From Actinernus sp. WN-2022 (lineage: Eukaryota > Cnidaria > Anthozoa > Actiniaria > Actinernidae): DNA of 64,000 bases. The notes under the pieces were generated by a model. It was given only the letters and a program-made list of their open reading frames with translations, was not told where the DNA came from and searched no databases. Location of the stretch: contig JAOWCC010000019.1 of NCBI GenBank assembly GCA_030867875.1, positions 110,736,047 to 110,800,046 of the forward strand, given 5' to 3'. The position numbers were made by a program, and so were the translations under genes. Shown here in pieces: positions 53,637 through 64,000 of this stretch. The number at the start of each line of letters is the position of its first letter. Within the stretch, counting starts at the first letter, position 1.

Positions 53637-56428
53637 ATGTGCGCCTGAAAACCCACATTGAAAGTATCCGATTTATGTGTGTCTACCGTCCACCGGATGA
53701 GAGTGCCTATGCCCTCTTCTATGATGAATTCTCAGGACTGCTAGAGCGTACTCTTGCTGAATGCCCGGGTCGCCTGATTATTTCTGGTGACTTTAACTTC
53801 CACATGGATGATCTGTCTGATACTCATGCTAAGCGTTTTGCAAATATCCTGGATGGGTTCGGACTCAAACAACACGTGACTGGGCCCACTCATAAGAAGG
53901 GTCATACGCTTGACCTGCTAATTACCAAGTCTGAGGACACCCTACTAAAACGTTTATATGTGAGGAATCCGTCCATTGCTGATCACTTTGCTGTCCACTG
54001 TCACTTGAATATTGAGAAACCATGCTTTACTAGAAAGACAGTCTATTCCCGCAAACTTAGCTCCATCAGTATTGAGTCCTTGTCTGAGGATATGCGTGAG
54101 TCTGATCTTCTGTGTCATCAATCTAGTGATCTTAGCACTTTGGCTGATCAGTATGACAGTACGCTTTGTTCTCTTCTGGATAAATATGCGCCAATCGTAC
54201 GACGTTGTGTGACTGTTCGTCCATCTGCCCCGTGGTACAATGAGCAGGTTGGGACTGAGAAGAACAAAAGGAGAAAACTCGAGAGAAAATGGCGAACATC
54301 TGGGTTTGACTGTGATCGGGAGAGGTATGTGTACCAATGCTCTGTTGTCAACAACCTCATAACTCAGCTCAAAACGTCCTACTATAAGGATATCATTACA
54401 AACAACTCGGGTGATCAAAAGGTTTTATTTCGAACTGTGAATAAGCTTCTCCAAAAAGTAGATGTCAAGCGCTATCCTCATACTGATTCGGATGGAGCCA
54501 CGTTGGCTGATTGCTTTGCTGATTTCTTTACTCAGAAGATTGAGAAGTTACACCGTGAGTTAGATCTGAAGCAAGCCTCTAGGGTGTCTCCTATTACGAA
54601 CACGTTAGCTACTGATGATTATAGATGTAATCTCTCCCAACTTTCTAATGTTGATCAGGCTTCTATACGCGTGTTCGTAGTGAAGATGACAAAGAAATCG
54701 TGTAATTTGGATCCCCTTCCTGCTTCTGTAATGGAACACTGCATTGACCTACTTCTCCCTACTATAACAAACATTGTCAACTTGTCGTTTATATCTGGGT
54801 GTATGCCGGATTCAATGAAGATAGCAGAACTATTGCCAACTCTTAAGAAGCCTGATGCTGACTTCAAGCTGTATCAAAACTTCAGGCCGATATCTAATCT
54901 AAAGATGGTTTCAAAGGTAGTCGAGAAGGCAGCTGCTGTGCAGCTGATTCATCACGTGTCATCTAACCATCTTGATGAATGGCTTCAGTCTGCATACAAG
55001 CTCTACCACTCAACTGAGACTGCCTTAGTTAGGGTCCAGAACGATATAATGTTAGCCATTGACAACAAGAAATCTGTCCTCCTGCTGTTGTTGGACCTCT
55101 CAGCGGCTTTTGATACGGTGGACCATTCAATTCTCATATCAAGGCTGTCGAGTCGATTTGGCATTACGGGTTGTGCGCTTGCCTGGTTTGAATCATACCT
55201 TAGTTCCCGTTCATTCTATGTAAATGTTGATGGAAGTAAGTCAAGTGAACGTAGTTTGTCTTGTGGTGTGCCCCAGCGGTCGGTATTGGGCCCACTGCTC
55301 TATTTACTCTATACTGCGCCTGTGGGGGATATCTTGAGGTCTCACAATCTACTCTACCATCTCTATGCAGACGACACTCAATTGTACATTACATTTGATG
55401 CAGATTCAGAAATAGATGCATGCGCGGCAAGGTTAAAGGTGGAAAGATGTGTAAGGGACATTGATGACTGGATGGTTAACAACCGGCTACGATTGAATGA
55501 TGACAAGACTGAGCTTATTGTTTTGAGCTCCCGGTTTAAACCACGACCAAGTATTACATCTGTTGAAGTGGGTGATGATACGATCAGACACCGGTCTACT
55601 GTTCGTAACCTGGGCGTTATACTTGATGAGTCCATGTCCCACGGAGATCATGTCAGTAGCATATGCAAATCTGGACACTATCACCTTAGGAATATAGGGA
55701 AAATTAGGAAATACCTTGATGAAAAATCAACTGAAACTCTTATACATGCGTTCGTTACTGCAAAACTAGATTATTGTAATTCACTTCTTCATGGACTCAC
55801 TAAGCATCAATTAGATAGAATGCAGTCAGTATTAAATACAGCTGCTCGCATCGTTACGCATCGTAAATATGATCACATAACCCCAGTTCTAATTAGATTG
55901 CACTGGCTGCCAGTCTCACAGCGCATAATTTTTAAGGTTTTACTATTAGTTTATAAGGCCCTTAATGGCCTATCGCCACAATATATTACAGAACTACTCA
56001 AATATCGCCCTAATGTTCGCACGCTGCGCTCTACTGAACAGAAATTACTAGTCATTCCTAAGTCACGCACAGTCTCATATGGTGACAGAGCTTTTTCTGT
56101 AGTGGGTCCAAAAGTCTGGAATACATTACCGTTATCAATCCGCCTCTCACCAAATGTAGATATTTTTAAAAAGTCACTAAAGACACATCTTTTTAAACTA
56201 GCCTATAATTGATGTACAATATTTTAATTTGATTTGATTTTAATTTCTTACGTCATTGTCCATAGGGAAAATTTTTAGGTTGATTATTTTTAAAAATATT
56301 GTAAATAGGTTATTCCATTTTAGTTTTAATTATTCAATTCTTTATATAATATTCAATGTAAAGCGCCATGAAAAATTAGTTGATATGGCGCTATATAAAT
56401 AAACTTATTATTATTATTATTAAAGCCA
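53637..56428 (+). mobile_element. 5'-truncated CR1/L2-type LINE with intact endonuclease-RT frame
   Basis: Open to 56212 (about 858 codons). Endonuclease C-terminal half: FMCVYRPPDESAYALFY, IISGDFNFHMDD, KGHTLDLLITK, NPSIADHFAVHC. RT: KKPDADFKLYQNFRPISNLK, AYKLYHSTETALVRVQND, LLDLSAAFDTVDHSIL, GVPQRSVLGPLLYLLY, HLYADDTQLYITF (catalytic), then LDYCNSLLHGL and FKVLLLVYKALNGLSPQYI. The 3' end GCGCTATATAAATAAACTTA with (TTA)n is typical of CR1/L2 elements. The N-terminal endonuclease and ORF1 are missing. No stop in 2.6 kb: a recent insertion, into the tyrosine recombinase gene. Confidence 0.9.
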
Positions 56429-56429
56429 T

Positions 56430-56842
56430 ACTTTCCCGCAGTTTTGAACATTTTCTGATTGATGAAGCCACCATTGATCGTAGCCGTTTTAACCATGTCG
56501 ATAGTCAAGTATTGATAAGTCATTGGACGGGAACCCTTTACTTTGATGAACAAATACACGGCTAGAAACTTGGTTGCAAACGACAAGTCTAAAGGGCTTA
56601 CCGTACCTGGTTCAGCACGCTCTCGTAGCGGGGCAAGTAGCGCGATACGACTTGTAAAAGATCTTCCAAAGTAGCCCAGTGTCCCTTGGCCTCTAAGGTG
56701 TCAATGTCCAGATCGCTGTTCCGTTGTAATCTCATCATTTTTGAAACCGTCTTCAGAGCCCTTTTCAAATATACGTCGGTCGAAGAAAGGCTCCTTAGAA
56801 CTGCGTCGGATGCCCCATTGACTTTCCTGAAATCACCTAATT
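56430..56842 (-). pseudogene. Upstream exons of the tyrosine recombinase gene
   Basis: A clean exon at 56842-56607 on the minus strand (acceptor TTTTGCAG, donor GTACGG, length 2+3n) encodes LGDFRKVNGASDAVLRSL to RYLPRYESVLNQ, a helical domain. About 38 nt further on, coding resumes with FLAVYLFIKVKGSRPMTYQY, LTIDMVKTATINGGFINQK and FKTAGKYGF, which ends exactly at the LINE tail. GSRP is the expected first catalytic Arg block of a tyrosine recombinase; the remaining motifs lie at 53579 and below. The short gap may be a tiny intron or a small deletion. Confidence 0.5.
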
Positions 56843-57273
56843 CTGCAAAAAAAAAAGCCTTTATATAATGCCAATAGCCCACTATGACGATGTCCCGCCA
56901 AATTGTTTGTGGCCCGCCAGTGTCTTGTTATTCAGATTTTATGTGCATTGTTCTAGTTGCGTGCGAAACATTGTTAAAATGGGTTATTGTTACCATTCAC
57001 CCTGCTTGGTCTCAGATAAGGTGTTTGCTTCCTCTTGCCATTTTATGACATCGCGCAGAATGGGCTTTGTTCGATGGACACTCATTAGTTCTTTGAATAA
57101 ATTAGGTCATAAATTAGGCAAAATAAGAATGAAATTCCGAGTTATTCTTTTCGGGGAATGTTGCAGCAGATATTTTCAACATAGAGCCTCGTTTCTCTCA
57201 GTTCTGGTTGGGGGATTTCCCGCGCTGTGCAAACTGACCGTCGTCGATTTCTGACGACTGTTACTGTTAGGAG

Positions 57274-57578
57274 AATAGACCATTTTCTCAGGTATGCGCA
57301 CGCAAATTGGCCCGCCAAATCGCTTTTTGAACAATAGCCGCCAATTTTTTAACAATAGCCGATAATTCGAATAACAAAGGCTGTCGCATCAGAACGAGTC
57401 TAACAAAAGCTAACACAACTCACGGCCCGCCAAGAAATACTTCATGTAGGTAGCTTGGATTTAGTATTGGTTGAAATAATAGGGAGAGTTATAGGAAACC
57501 ACTACGTGATTCCCACGTGAAGTATTTACCGGCCCGTCAAGACTGTTGCGTGCGCATACTTGAGAAAATGGTCTATTG
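57274..57578. mobile_element. MITE I
   Basis: Terminal repeats AATAGACCATTTTCTCAGGT and CTTGAGAAAATGGTCTATT with GCGCACGCAA/TTGCGTGCGC inside. Non-coding. Confidence 0.8.
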
Positions 57579-57640
57579 ATCTTCTGATCGTGTGCGCGTA
57601 AGATTTATCTCGTGTTTTTCCTGTTCGTTATTTTATAAAA

Positions 57641-57812
57641 GCAATATCGCACGCTTTCCATGTCTTTGTTCTCTTATATAAACATTCGGGATATGTTGGG
57701 AGAACGCAGAAAAACTTGAAAATCACTCGCCTAGTTTTTCTTTGTTCCCCCAACATATCCCGCGTGTTTATATAAGTGAACAAAGATATGGAAAGCTTGT
57801 TATAATGCTTAA
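57641..57812. mobile_element. MITE J
   Basis: Inverted arms CTTTCCATGTCTTTGTTCTC and GAACAAAGATATGGAAAG, and inner GGGATATGTTGGG/CCCAACATATCCC. A related arm occurs near 20881. Confidence 0.75.
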
Positions 57813-58080
57813 ATAATAATTGTTTATTGGTATTATTATTATTGTTGTCGCCGTCTTCGTCGTCGTCGCTGTTTATAGGCTACCTAGCTCGATTAGTCCT
57901 AGCTTATATCGATGCTTCGTGTGTCGTCATCTATTGTTATTAATGTTGCTAACACAATGCCGGCTTTACAAATCATGATTGGTACATTACCATAACAATT
58001 GCAATGTTTATCAAGACGTATCCATTTCCAAAAATATTTAGAAAGGTTAGGGGTTACTGTTTGGTTAGGGTTAGTTACTT

Positions 58081-58170
58081 ACGTTTTAGGTTTAGGACTA
58101 GGGTTTACTTACGTGTTAGGTTTAGGACTAGGGTTTACTTACGTTTTAGGTTTAGGACTAGGGTTTACTT
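58081..58170. repeat. 30-bp tandem repeat rich in TTTAGG
   Basis: Three units of exactly 30 bp (58081, 58111, 58141), each with TTTAGGACTAGGGTTTACTT, flanked by GGTTAGGGTTAG. Telomere-like in composition but not an uninterrupted TTAGGG array. Confidence 0.9.
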
Positions 58171-58852
58171 GGGATTAGGGTTAGTGGGGCATGTAAGAAC
58201 TCGTTTTAAAATGTTAGGGGGAGGATGATTAAGAAATATTTAGTTCTAGGGTTGTAAATTGCATCAAAGACTAGTACGTTTGGAACTGGTGTTTCATTGG
58301 ATGTCGAGCTGCAGCCACGTGACCGAGCCTCGAATAAGGGTTTCACCCGGTATCAAGACCACCCATGCATGTGACCAAATACAGTCCCTCCATTGGATGA
58401 ATATCTCATGAATTATTAATGAGTTTGAGAAATAACCGTTTCTGGTGTGTGATTTTTTTCCAGGGTTGTCCGAACTCAATACACACGAATGACAGAATAC
58501 GCAATATTAACCTTAGCACCGGTAAGGATGTCGGAACTTTATTTATGTCATGTATCTACTAAATTAACCAAACACGATGAACACATCGAAGGATGTTACA
58601 GTAGTAGTGATAGTTAATGGCTTTGATTAGAGTAATAATAAAAGATCACATAACACAATCAAGCAAGCTTCTGTCAACTGACATGACAATCTGTTTGACA
58701 TACAGATAGGCATACAGAAAACTACAGTAACTGGTCGGCTGATACTACAGAAATACCTCTACAACTATGACCCCAATAACTACCTTCTACAGCAGAGAAT
58801 ACTACATACGTATTGATACCACTGATACTGACCTAACAAATATTATGTTCAG

Positions 58853-58933
58853 GTAAAGTCACAACCATAGCGGGAAGTGCTTCTGGCTATAGAGATGGCA
58901 TAGGGAAAGCAGCACAATTCCACCATAGCGCAG
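58853..58933 (+). CDS. NHL-repeat gene, exon b
   Basis: Acceptor TGTTCAG, donor GTTCGT (weak). It encodes GKVTTIAGSASGYRDGIGKAA and QFHHSA, the first half of an NHL blade, phase 2-in/1-out, joining in frame to exon c. Confidence 0.8.
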
Positions 58934-59205
58934 GTTCGTCGTTAATTGACTGACTAGATCTGTTCATTAAGGATAACTGAATGCTGCTGCCCCTTCTCCC
59001 TCCTTCTTCCCTCAAATTTGTAGATTATTTCTACTTCCCACTTTTAGTAGATACATGTATCTCCTTCCTTGCACTTGGCGATTGGGCGCCAAGCTAGCGT
59101 TGGCGTAATCCCGTGATGTATACTCGGCCAGTCGGCAGGCGAACGCAAACATCCAAAATGGGTGTTCATTTGCAAGTAGAACGTCCTTCCCAGTTTATTA
59201 CGGAC

Positions 59206-59957
59206 TTTAAGAAACCACGACGGCGACAGTAGTGACGACGGGACGCCGAAAAGTGTTTTCTCTTGAAATCTGGTGTTTACGGTTTCCTTTATTCGCCGTT
59301 AATTATGTTTTACATCCAGTTCTTCGAAAAATATAACGAGAATAGGATTCTCTTCGCGCCGAACGAAAGATAGCCTGCTATGCAGACGTATTTTTTCACT
59401 CTCATAAATTCGAAGAAAAAAGTAACGTCTGCTTACCCGAGCGCTTAATTAGTTTCCAATATGCATACCTCATTGTGTTATGGACCAATCAGATTTTACC
59501 TTCCATATCCTGGAAAGTGACGTATATTGCATTTAAAAGGATTTCAGACAATGCATTTGCCATTGACCAATCATAGGTGAGTGTTCACTGGCGCGCCAAT
59601 TCACTAGAATTCTAACAATGGCTTTGATTGGGCAGAAAAATAAAACAAACGTGCTGACGTGTTTGCATATTGGAAACTAATTAAGCGCTCGGGTAAGCAG
59701 ACGTTACTTTTTTCTTCGAATTTATGAGAGTGAAAAAATACGTCTGCATAGCAGGCTAAACGAAAGACGGAGTGATTTACTTTTTGACGTTCGCGTTCTC
59801 TATGAAACGTAAAACGCATGGTCTTCGCGTTGTGTTTTTGCCGACGACGGTCAAAATGTAAACGACTACGTGCATTTTCACGTGCAGTTATTGTATTTTG
59901 TAATTAAGGCCATTGTTTTATGCCGTCGTCCTAGACGTTGCGTCGTGGTTTCTTAAA
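59206..59957. mobile_element. Outer MITE K containing a nested MITE
   Basis: Ends TTTAAGAAACCACGACG and CGTCGTGGTTTCTTAAA. It is interrupted by the element at 59371-59758. Located in the intron between NHL exons b and c. Confidence 0.7.
59371..59758. mobile_element. MULE-like MITE G, copy 2, with perfect 9-bp TSD
   Basis: Long inverted arms of about 100 bp beginning TAGCCTGCTATGCAGACGTA, flanked by AACGAAAGA on both sides (59362-59370 and 59759-59767). Shares the tip pattern TAGCCTSCKATGCAGACG with 35158-35695. Confidence 0.88.
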
Positions 59958-60037
59958 CTCCCTAATCTTCCAAGCGCACATTTGGCACAGATGGTTGAAG
60001 TTCTCAAATTTGTTCTCTGAATTGCATTGATTCACAG

Positions 60038-60084
60038 GAATGGCCCTTGACACAAGATCGCGAATGTTGTATGTGGCCGATACT
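60038..60084 (+). CDS. NHL-repeat gene, exon c
   Basis: Acceptor TTCACAG, donor GTAAGT. It encodes MALDTRSRMLYVADT, completing the blade begun in exon b (LYVADT is the NHL signature). Phase 2-in/0-out. Confidence 0.85.
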
Positions 60085-60467
60085 GTAAGTTAATAGAATG
60101 ATACAGTTAATATAAATATATAAAGTATTAATTTATAGTCAAGCCTATAAGCTCAGCTCCAAGTAGATAATGCGGCTTCAGTTTTCAATAAGTATTTATT
60201 ACACTACCACAGTAAATAGGTCAACTCCAAGGTATTTCAAATTCAGTCTGTAAGCTATCAAAAACAAAAACTCGACGTGAAACTTATAGATATTTCAGTA
60301 TGCACGACCTTAAATATACTATCTTATGTTGAAATTATTGAGCAACTGTTATTGAAAAAGAATACAGAAGAGGAAAAATACAATAAACTGTAGCAAAACA
60401 TGAAGAAAAGAGAACGGGTCCCACCTGAGGGTCGAACCTTACCTAGCTCGAACGGGCGAGGTACAAC

Positions 60468-60537
60468 ACGCACGTTCACGCACGTCACGCACGTTCACGC
60501 ACAATCACGCACGTTCACGCACAATCACGCACGCGCG
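60468..60537. repeat. CACGCACGTT microsatellite
   Basis: Imperfect CACGCAC(GTT/AAT) decamer-like repeats, intronic. Confidence 0.85.
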
Positions 60538-60619
60538 GTATAATTTGTTTTTGACTTGCATGGGATAACCTTTTTGTTTCTTTTCTATTCCCCCCTTTTT
60601 TTCCTTACTGATTTTCTAT

Positions 60620-60900
60620 GAGTATAGAGCTCCGCTGTGGTTATTAATAAGCGCTTTGCCACTCACCTCTGTGGCCCAGGTTCGATCCCCGGACGTGGCG
60701 CCATATGTGAGTTGAGTTTGTTGATAGCTCGCCCTTGCTCCGAGGGTTTTTCTCCGGGTTCTCCGGTTTTCTTCTCTCCACAAAAACCAACACGCTAAAT
60801 TCCTATTCGATTTTGTGGTTGTTTCAGGTCCCGTTAGAACTTCAGTGTTCAGTGCTACTGTCTCATACTGTATCTCGCTTTTCTAATTTCTAACGTTGCG
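60620..60900 (+). mobile_element. tRNA-derived SINE-like element
   Basis: B-box GGTTCGATCCC near 60680, followed by GTGAGTTGAGTTTGTTG and TTTTTCTCCGGGTTCTCCGG, an arrangement seen in dispersed cnidarian SINE-like repeats. A-box unclear. Confidence 0.5.
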
Positions 60901-60927
60901 CTAAATTGTTTCCTTTTTAACTTTCAG

Positions 60928-60964
60928 GGTAACGACAGGATACGAAAAATCGACTTGCAGTCAG
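60928..60964 (+). CDS. NHL-repeat gene, exon d (37 nt)
   Basis: Acceptor CTTTCAG, donor GTAAAC. It encodes GNDRIRKIDLQS plus one base, the inter-blade strand. Phase 0-in/1-out. Confidence 0.82.
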
Positions 60965-61716
60965 GTAAACAACGAAATGGCGGGAAAGCACAATTGATAA
61001 TAATGATGATAATAATAATAACAAACTTTAGTTAAAGAGGGTTCACAATTAGAGCGAAACTGCATGCTCTCCCTTGCGACCCTAATAGAAAATTAGTATG
61101 TCTATACTATATCTGTGACTATAAAATTGTATAGTTGACAATAAGAGTTGTATTAAAGTAGAAGTGGTAATTATACTAATGATAATATGTGATAAAAATG
61201 TAGTCTTTCATTGTTAGTTTGAGATAATCCTTGTTCGGTAATGAAGCGGTAGTGTACTCATGAAGTGACTGATCCATGCTTTTTCAAATAGAAATTACAT
61301 TATTGAAAACTGTTATGTGCATGCTATTGGTGCGCGGTATAGGTAGATAATAAGTTAGTTTAGAACGAGTGTTAAGTGAAAGAGTAAACAATGCTAACTT
61401 ATTTATAAGGTATTCTGGAGCTAATCTAACACGTATTTTCTTAAGAAGGGAAAGTCGGCTAAGGTGACCCAATCACCGTCGCGTAGCACAACTGGGACTA
61501 ATGATTCTAGATTCCAGTTGTTCCAACTGATGATTATTAAAGAATGAGACCAGAGATGTATTATCTGCGTGATTGACATTTTAACTTATGAATGAATTTC
61601 TACGTGCGAATTATTTGCATTTTTTGAACTTATGTTTTCAGAAAAAAATGTGTGGAAATAAACTGGAATGTCAGCAAATGAATTTAAAGAAACTTTTGAT
61701 AATTATTTTCCGACAG

Positions 61717-61847
61717 CTAATGTAACAACCTACGCCGGCAGTGGGGTATCAGGGTTTGTCGATAATACGGGTACCAAGGCTCAGTTCAACAATCCTCAGT
61801 CACTAACTATTGACATGGACGGTAACCAGCTGTTTCTCAGCGACACT
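61717..61847 (+). CDS. NHL-repeat gene, exon e
   Basis: Acceptor CCGACAG, donor GTAAGT. It encodes NVTTYAGSGVSGFVDNTGTK, AQFNNPQSLTIDMDGN and QLFLSDT, a full NHL half-blade; phase 2-in/0-out. Its 3' end, including the donor, is partly duplicated just downstream and seeds the 36-bp minisatellite. Confidence 0.88.
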
Positions 61848-61853
61848 GTAAGT

Positions 61854-62903
61854 TAACAATCCTCAGTCACTAACTATTGACATGGACGGTAACAATCCTC
61901 AGTCACGAAGTAACTATTGACATGGACGGTAACCAGCTGTTTCTCAGCGACACTGTAAGTTAACAATCCTCAGTCACTAACTATTGACATGGACGGTAAC
62001 AATCCTCAGTCACTAGCTATTGACATGGACGGTAACAATCCTCAGTCACTAGCTATTGACATGGATGGTAACAATCCTCAGTCACTAGCTATTGACATGG
62101 ACGGTAACAATCCTCAGTCACTAGCTATTGACATGGACGGTAACAATCCTCAGTCACTAGCTATTGACATGGACGGTAACAATCCTCAGTCACTAGCTAT
62201 TGACATGGATGGTAACAATCCTCAGTCACTAGCTATTGACATGGACGGTAACAATCCTCAGTCACTAGCTATTGACATGGACGGTAACAATCCTCAGTCA
62301 CTAGCTTTTGACATGGACGGTAACAATCCTCAGTCACTAGCTATTGACATGGACGATAACAATCCTCAGTCACTAGCTATTGACATGGACGGTAACAATC
62401 CTCAGTCACTAGCTATTGACATGGACGGTAACAATCCTCAGTCACTAGCTATTGACATGGACGGTAACAATCCTCAGTCACTAGCTATTGACATGGACGA
62501 TAACAATCCTCAGTCACTAGCTATTGACATGGACGGTAACAATCCTCAGTCACTAGCTATTGACATGGACGGTAACAATCCTCAGTCACTAGCTATTGAC
62601 ATGGACGGTAACCTAACCCAGTCACTAGCTGTTGATATGGACGGTAACTGAATCCCCAGTCACTAGCTGTTGACATGGACGGTAACAATCCCCAGTCACT
62701 AGCTGTTGATATGGACGGTAACCTAACCCAGTCACTAGCTGTTGATATGGACGGTAACCTAACCCAGTCACTAGCTGTTGATATGGACGGTAACAATCCC
62801 CAGTCACTAGCTGTTGATATGGACGGTAACCTAACCCAGTCACTAGCTGTTGATATGGACGGTAACCTAACCCAGTCACTAACTATTGACTCAGTAAGTT
62901 AAC
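61854..62903 (+). repeat. 36-bp minisatellite derived from NHL exon e
   Basis: About 27 copies of a 36-bp unit encoding NNPQSLAIDMDG, starting with a second, slightly altered copy of the exon tail and its GTAAGT (61889-61960). Later units (from 62610) alternate AACAATCCC and AACCTAACC types. The frame stays open for 220 codons (61989-62651). It lies after the exon e donor, so it is probably intronic. Confidence 0.92.
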
Positions 62904-63122
62904 AATCCCGAGTCACTAGTTCACTGCTTCAATCTTTTCTCCACTAAGCGCCTGTGGAATATAGTTCTTCAATAATTGCAGACGCGTTTATTAGGAGCTA
63001 GACTATTCTGATATACTAACGTGGAGGTAAAAATAATTGATTGCACAACCTAGGCTAGAGTTGAATGAGAGTTTCTAGCTACACTGTAGTCAGTGCTGAT
63101 ATTTTCCTATCGTTTTTATCAG

Positions 63123-63159
63123 GATAACCATGCAATAAGGATTATTTCTCTAAAAGACG
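63123..63159 (+). CDS. NHL-repeat gene, exon f (37 nt)
   Basis: Acceptor TTATCAG, donor GTGAGT. It encodes DNHAIRIISLKD plus one base, equivalent in size and phase to exon d. Confidence 0.83.
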
Positions 63160-63271
63160 GTGAGTGAGTCATGTTTATTCCCTTTGTATAATCCATTAAT
63201 AATTGTCACAATTGTGCCGTTGGTGAGAGAGTCAGTCTTATTAGTCTTTCTTTCTTCTTGTGCATGCCCAG

Positions 63272-63399
63272 GTATGGTGAGTACGCTGGCCGGAGGTAGT
63301 CTTGGGCTCGATGATGGCTTTGGCAAAAAGGCGAAGTTTTATCATCCAACTGGAATAGCGTACGATAAAGAAAACGACATTTTATACGTTGCCGACCAT
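63272..63399 (+). CDS. NHL-repeat gene, exon g
   Basis: Acceptor TGCCCAG, donor GTAAGT. It encodes MVSTLAGGSLGLDDGFGKKA, KFYHPTGIAYDKENDILYVA and DH, phase 2-in/0-out, equivalent to exons a and e. The gene continues beyond the window; the alternating 128-167-nt and 37-nt exons show one blade encoded per exon pair. Confidence 0.87.
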
Positions 63400-64000
63400 G
63401 TAAGTTCTTCTACATTAAATGAATAACTGATTAAATAAACAGTTTTGCATATTTGCATGCCTACATGCTATTTGGTGTCCAGAGTGCGTATCATTGGTGT
63501 GTGTGTGTGTCTACATTAGCACCACCCCCCTCCCCCCACGTTTGTATTTTCAGCCCAAACGCATATCGCGTAGCAAATTATTAAATTAATAACAAATAAA
63601 TAAAATACACTGACTTATGTAGTTAGTTATGGTTGAGAATTGTGTCTCAGTGTAGCGAGTCTGTTTCAGTGGTTTACATATGTAGTCATGACTACCATTA
63701 ATGTGTACGCATGCGTGGGAGACGTCATTATTAAGTCGGTTAATATATTTGTTTTACTAACAACGGTTATAAGGAATAAAATCCAACAGAACTTGATATC
63801 ATAGTTCTTACCGACTAAAAGGGATTGATTATCATCGCTAAGAAAATCGTCTCTGGTCTGAGTGCCCGGCCATTGTCCCCCAAGACATTCACATTTATAT
63901 TACTGCTGTGAGGTGTGGGACACTAGGAATAACGGCAAGAGATAAATTACAAAAATTGTAAAACAGAGCTGCGAGACTTGTTCTTCGTGCTGATTGTGAT
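63400..64000. other. NHL intron/flank, nothing recognised
   Basis: A short GT microsatellite (63500-63511) and no supported gene; the last 60 bases (LQNRAARLVLRAD-like frame) hint at the start of another LINE RT C-terminal fragment on the plus strand. Confidence 0.35.

Noticed and set aside
58081..58170. Telomere or chromosome end
   Set aside because: Only three 30-bp units with interrupted TTTAGG motifs, flanked on both sides by ordinary sequence and gene exons.
61989..62651. 220-residue NNPQSLAIDMDG repeat protein as an independent gene
   Set aside because: It is a 36-bp minisatellite copied from an NHL exon and sits after a functional-looking splice donor; the open frame follows from the unit length being divisible by 3.

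Overview
This is a eukaryotic genomic window, most likely from a cnidarian and probably an anthozoan (coral or sea anemone). The evidence is GT-AG introns in a multi-exon NHL-repeat gene, a very high density of non-LTR retrotransposon debris, DIRS-type retrotransposon pieces, many foldback/MITE elements, and a virus-like Polinton whose proteins look like the set known from cnidarian genomes. The host assignment is inference from protein flavour; no search was run.

Main object (1706-16888, 15,183 bp): an essentially complete Polinton/Maverick, a self-synthesizing virus-like transposon. It has terminal inverted repeats starting AGTAGTATAGCC and a 5-bp target duplication TGTTT (1701-1705 and 16889-16893). 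It carries a protein-primed family B DNA polymerase (one in-frame stop), a retrovirus-type DDE integrase, a double-jelly-roll major capsid protein, a packaging ATPase, a probable penton-like minor capsid protein, six or seven membrane or unknown structural proteins (one frameshifted) and a small cysteine-rich protein at the right end. I find no adenain-type protease. Capsid, ATPase, small membrane proteins and integrase read rightward; polymerase, minor capsid protein and two membrane proteins read leftward. The gene-free left end (2144-2905) holds the most unusual signal: a tRNA-like fold with RNA polymerase III box A/B, two hairpins whose loops are exactly complementary, six 14-bp iterons and a terminal hairpin followed by T-runs. 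Together these predict a structured leftward ncRNA of about 450 nt.

The Polinton landed inside an older, decayed DIRS-like retrotransposon (RT part at 1088-1705, zinc-knuckle part at 16894-17351, both minus strand). To its left is a truncated LINE. To its right, three foldback elements abut one another (17.4-18.4 kb).

18.4-43.6 kb is transposon graveyard: a Jockey/CR1-type LINE (21.4-23.3 kb), an L1/Tx1-type LINE with nested insertions (24.0-26.4 kb), two related LINE copies in opposite orientation (34.6-36.2 and 39.75-41.3 kb), an RT fragment with a perfect 56-bp inverted duplication (31.7 kb), several MITEs, short satellites and a tRNA-derived SINE.

43.6-63.4 kb contains seven exons of one plus-strand NHL-repeat (beta-propeller) gene with consistent splice phases. 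Its 15-kb first visible intron holds a 0.9-kb AAT-derived array, an 11-bp ATGCAAAT-type satellite, a foldback element with 78-bp tandem repeats, a broken SF3-helicase-like gene (47.3-49.6 kb), a truncated LINE, and a minus-strand tyrosine recombinase fused to a Myb-like domain (52.9-56.8 kb) split by a LINE insertion. Downstream of one NHL exon, a 36-bp piece of that exon has expanded into a coding-phase minisatellite of about 1 kb.
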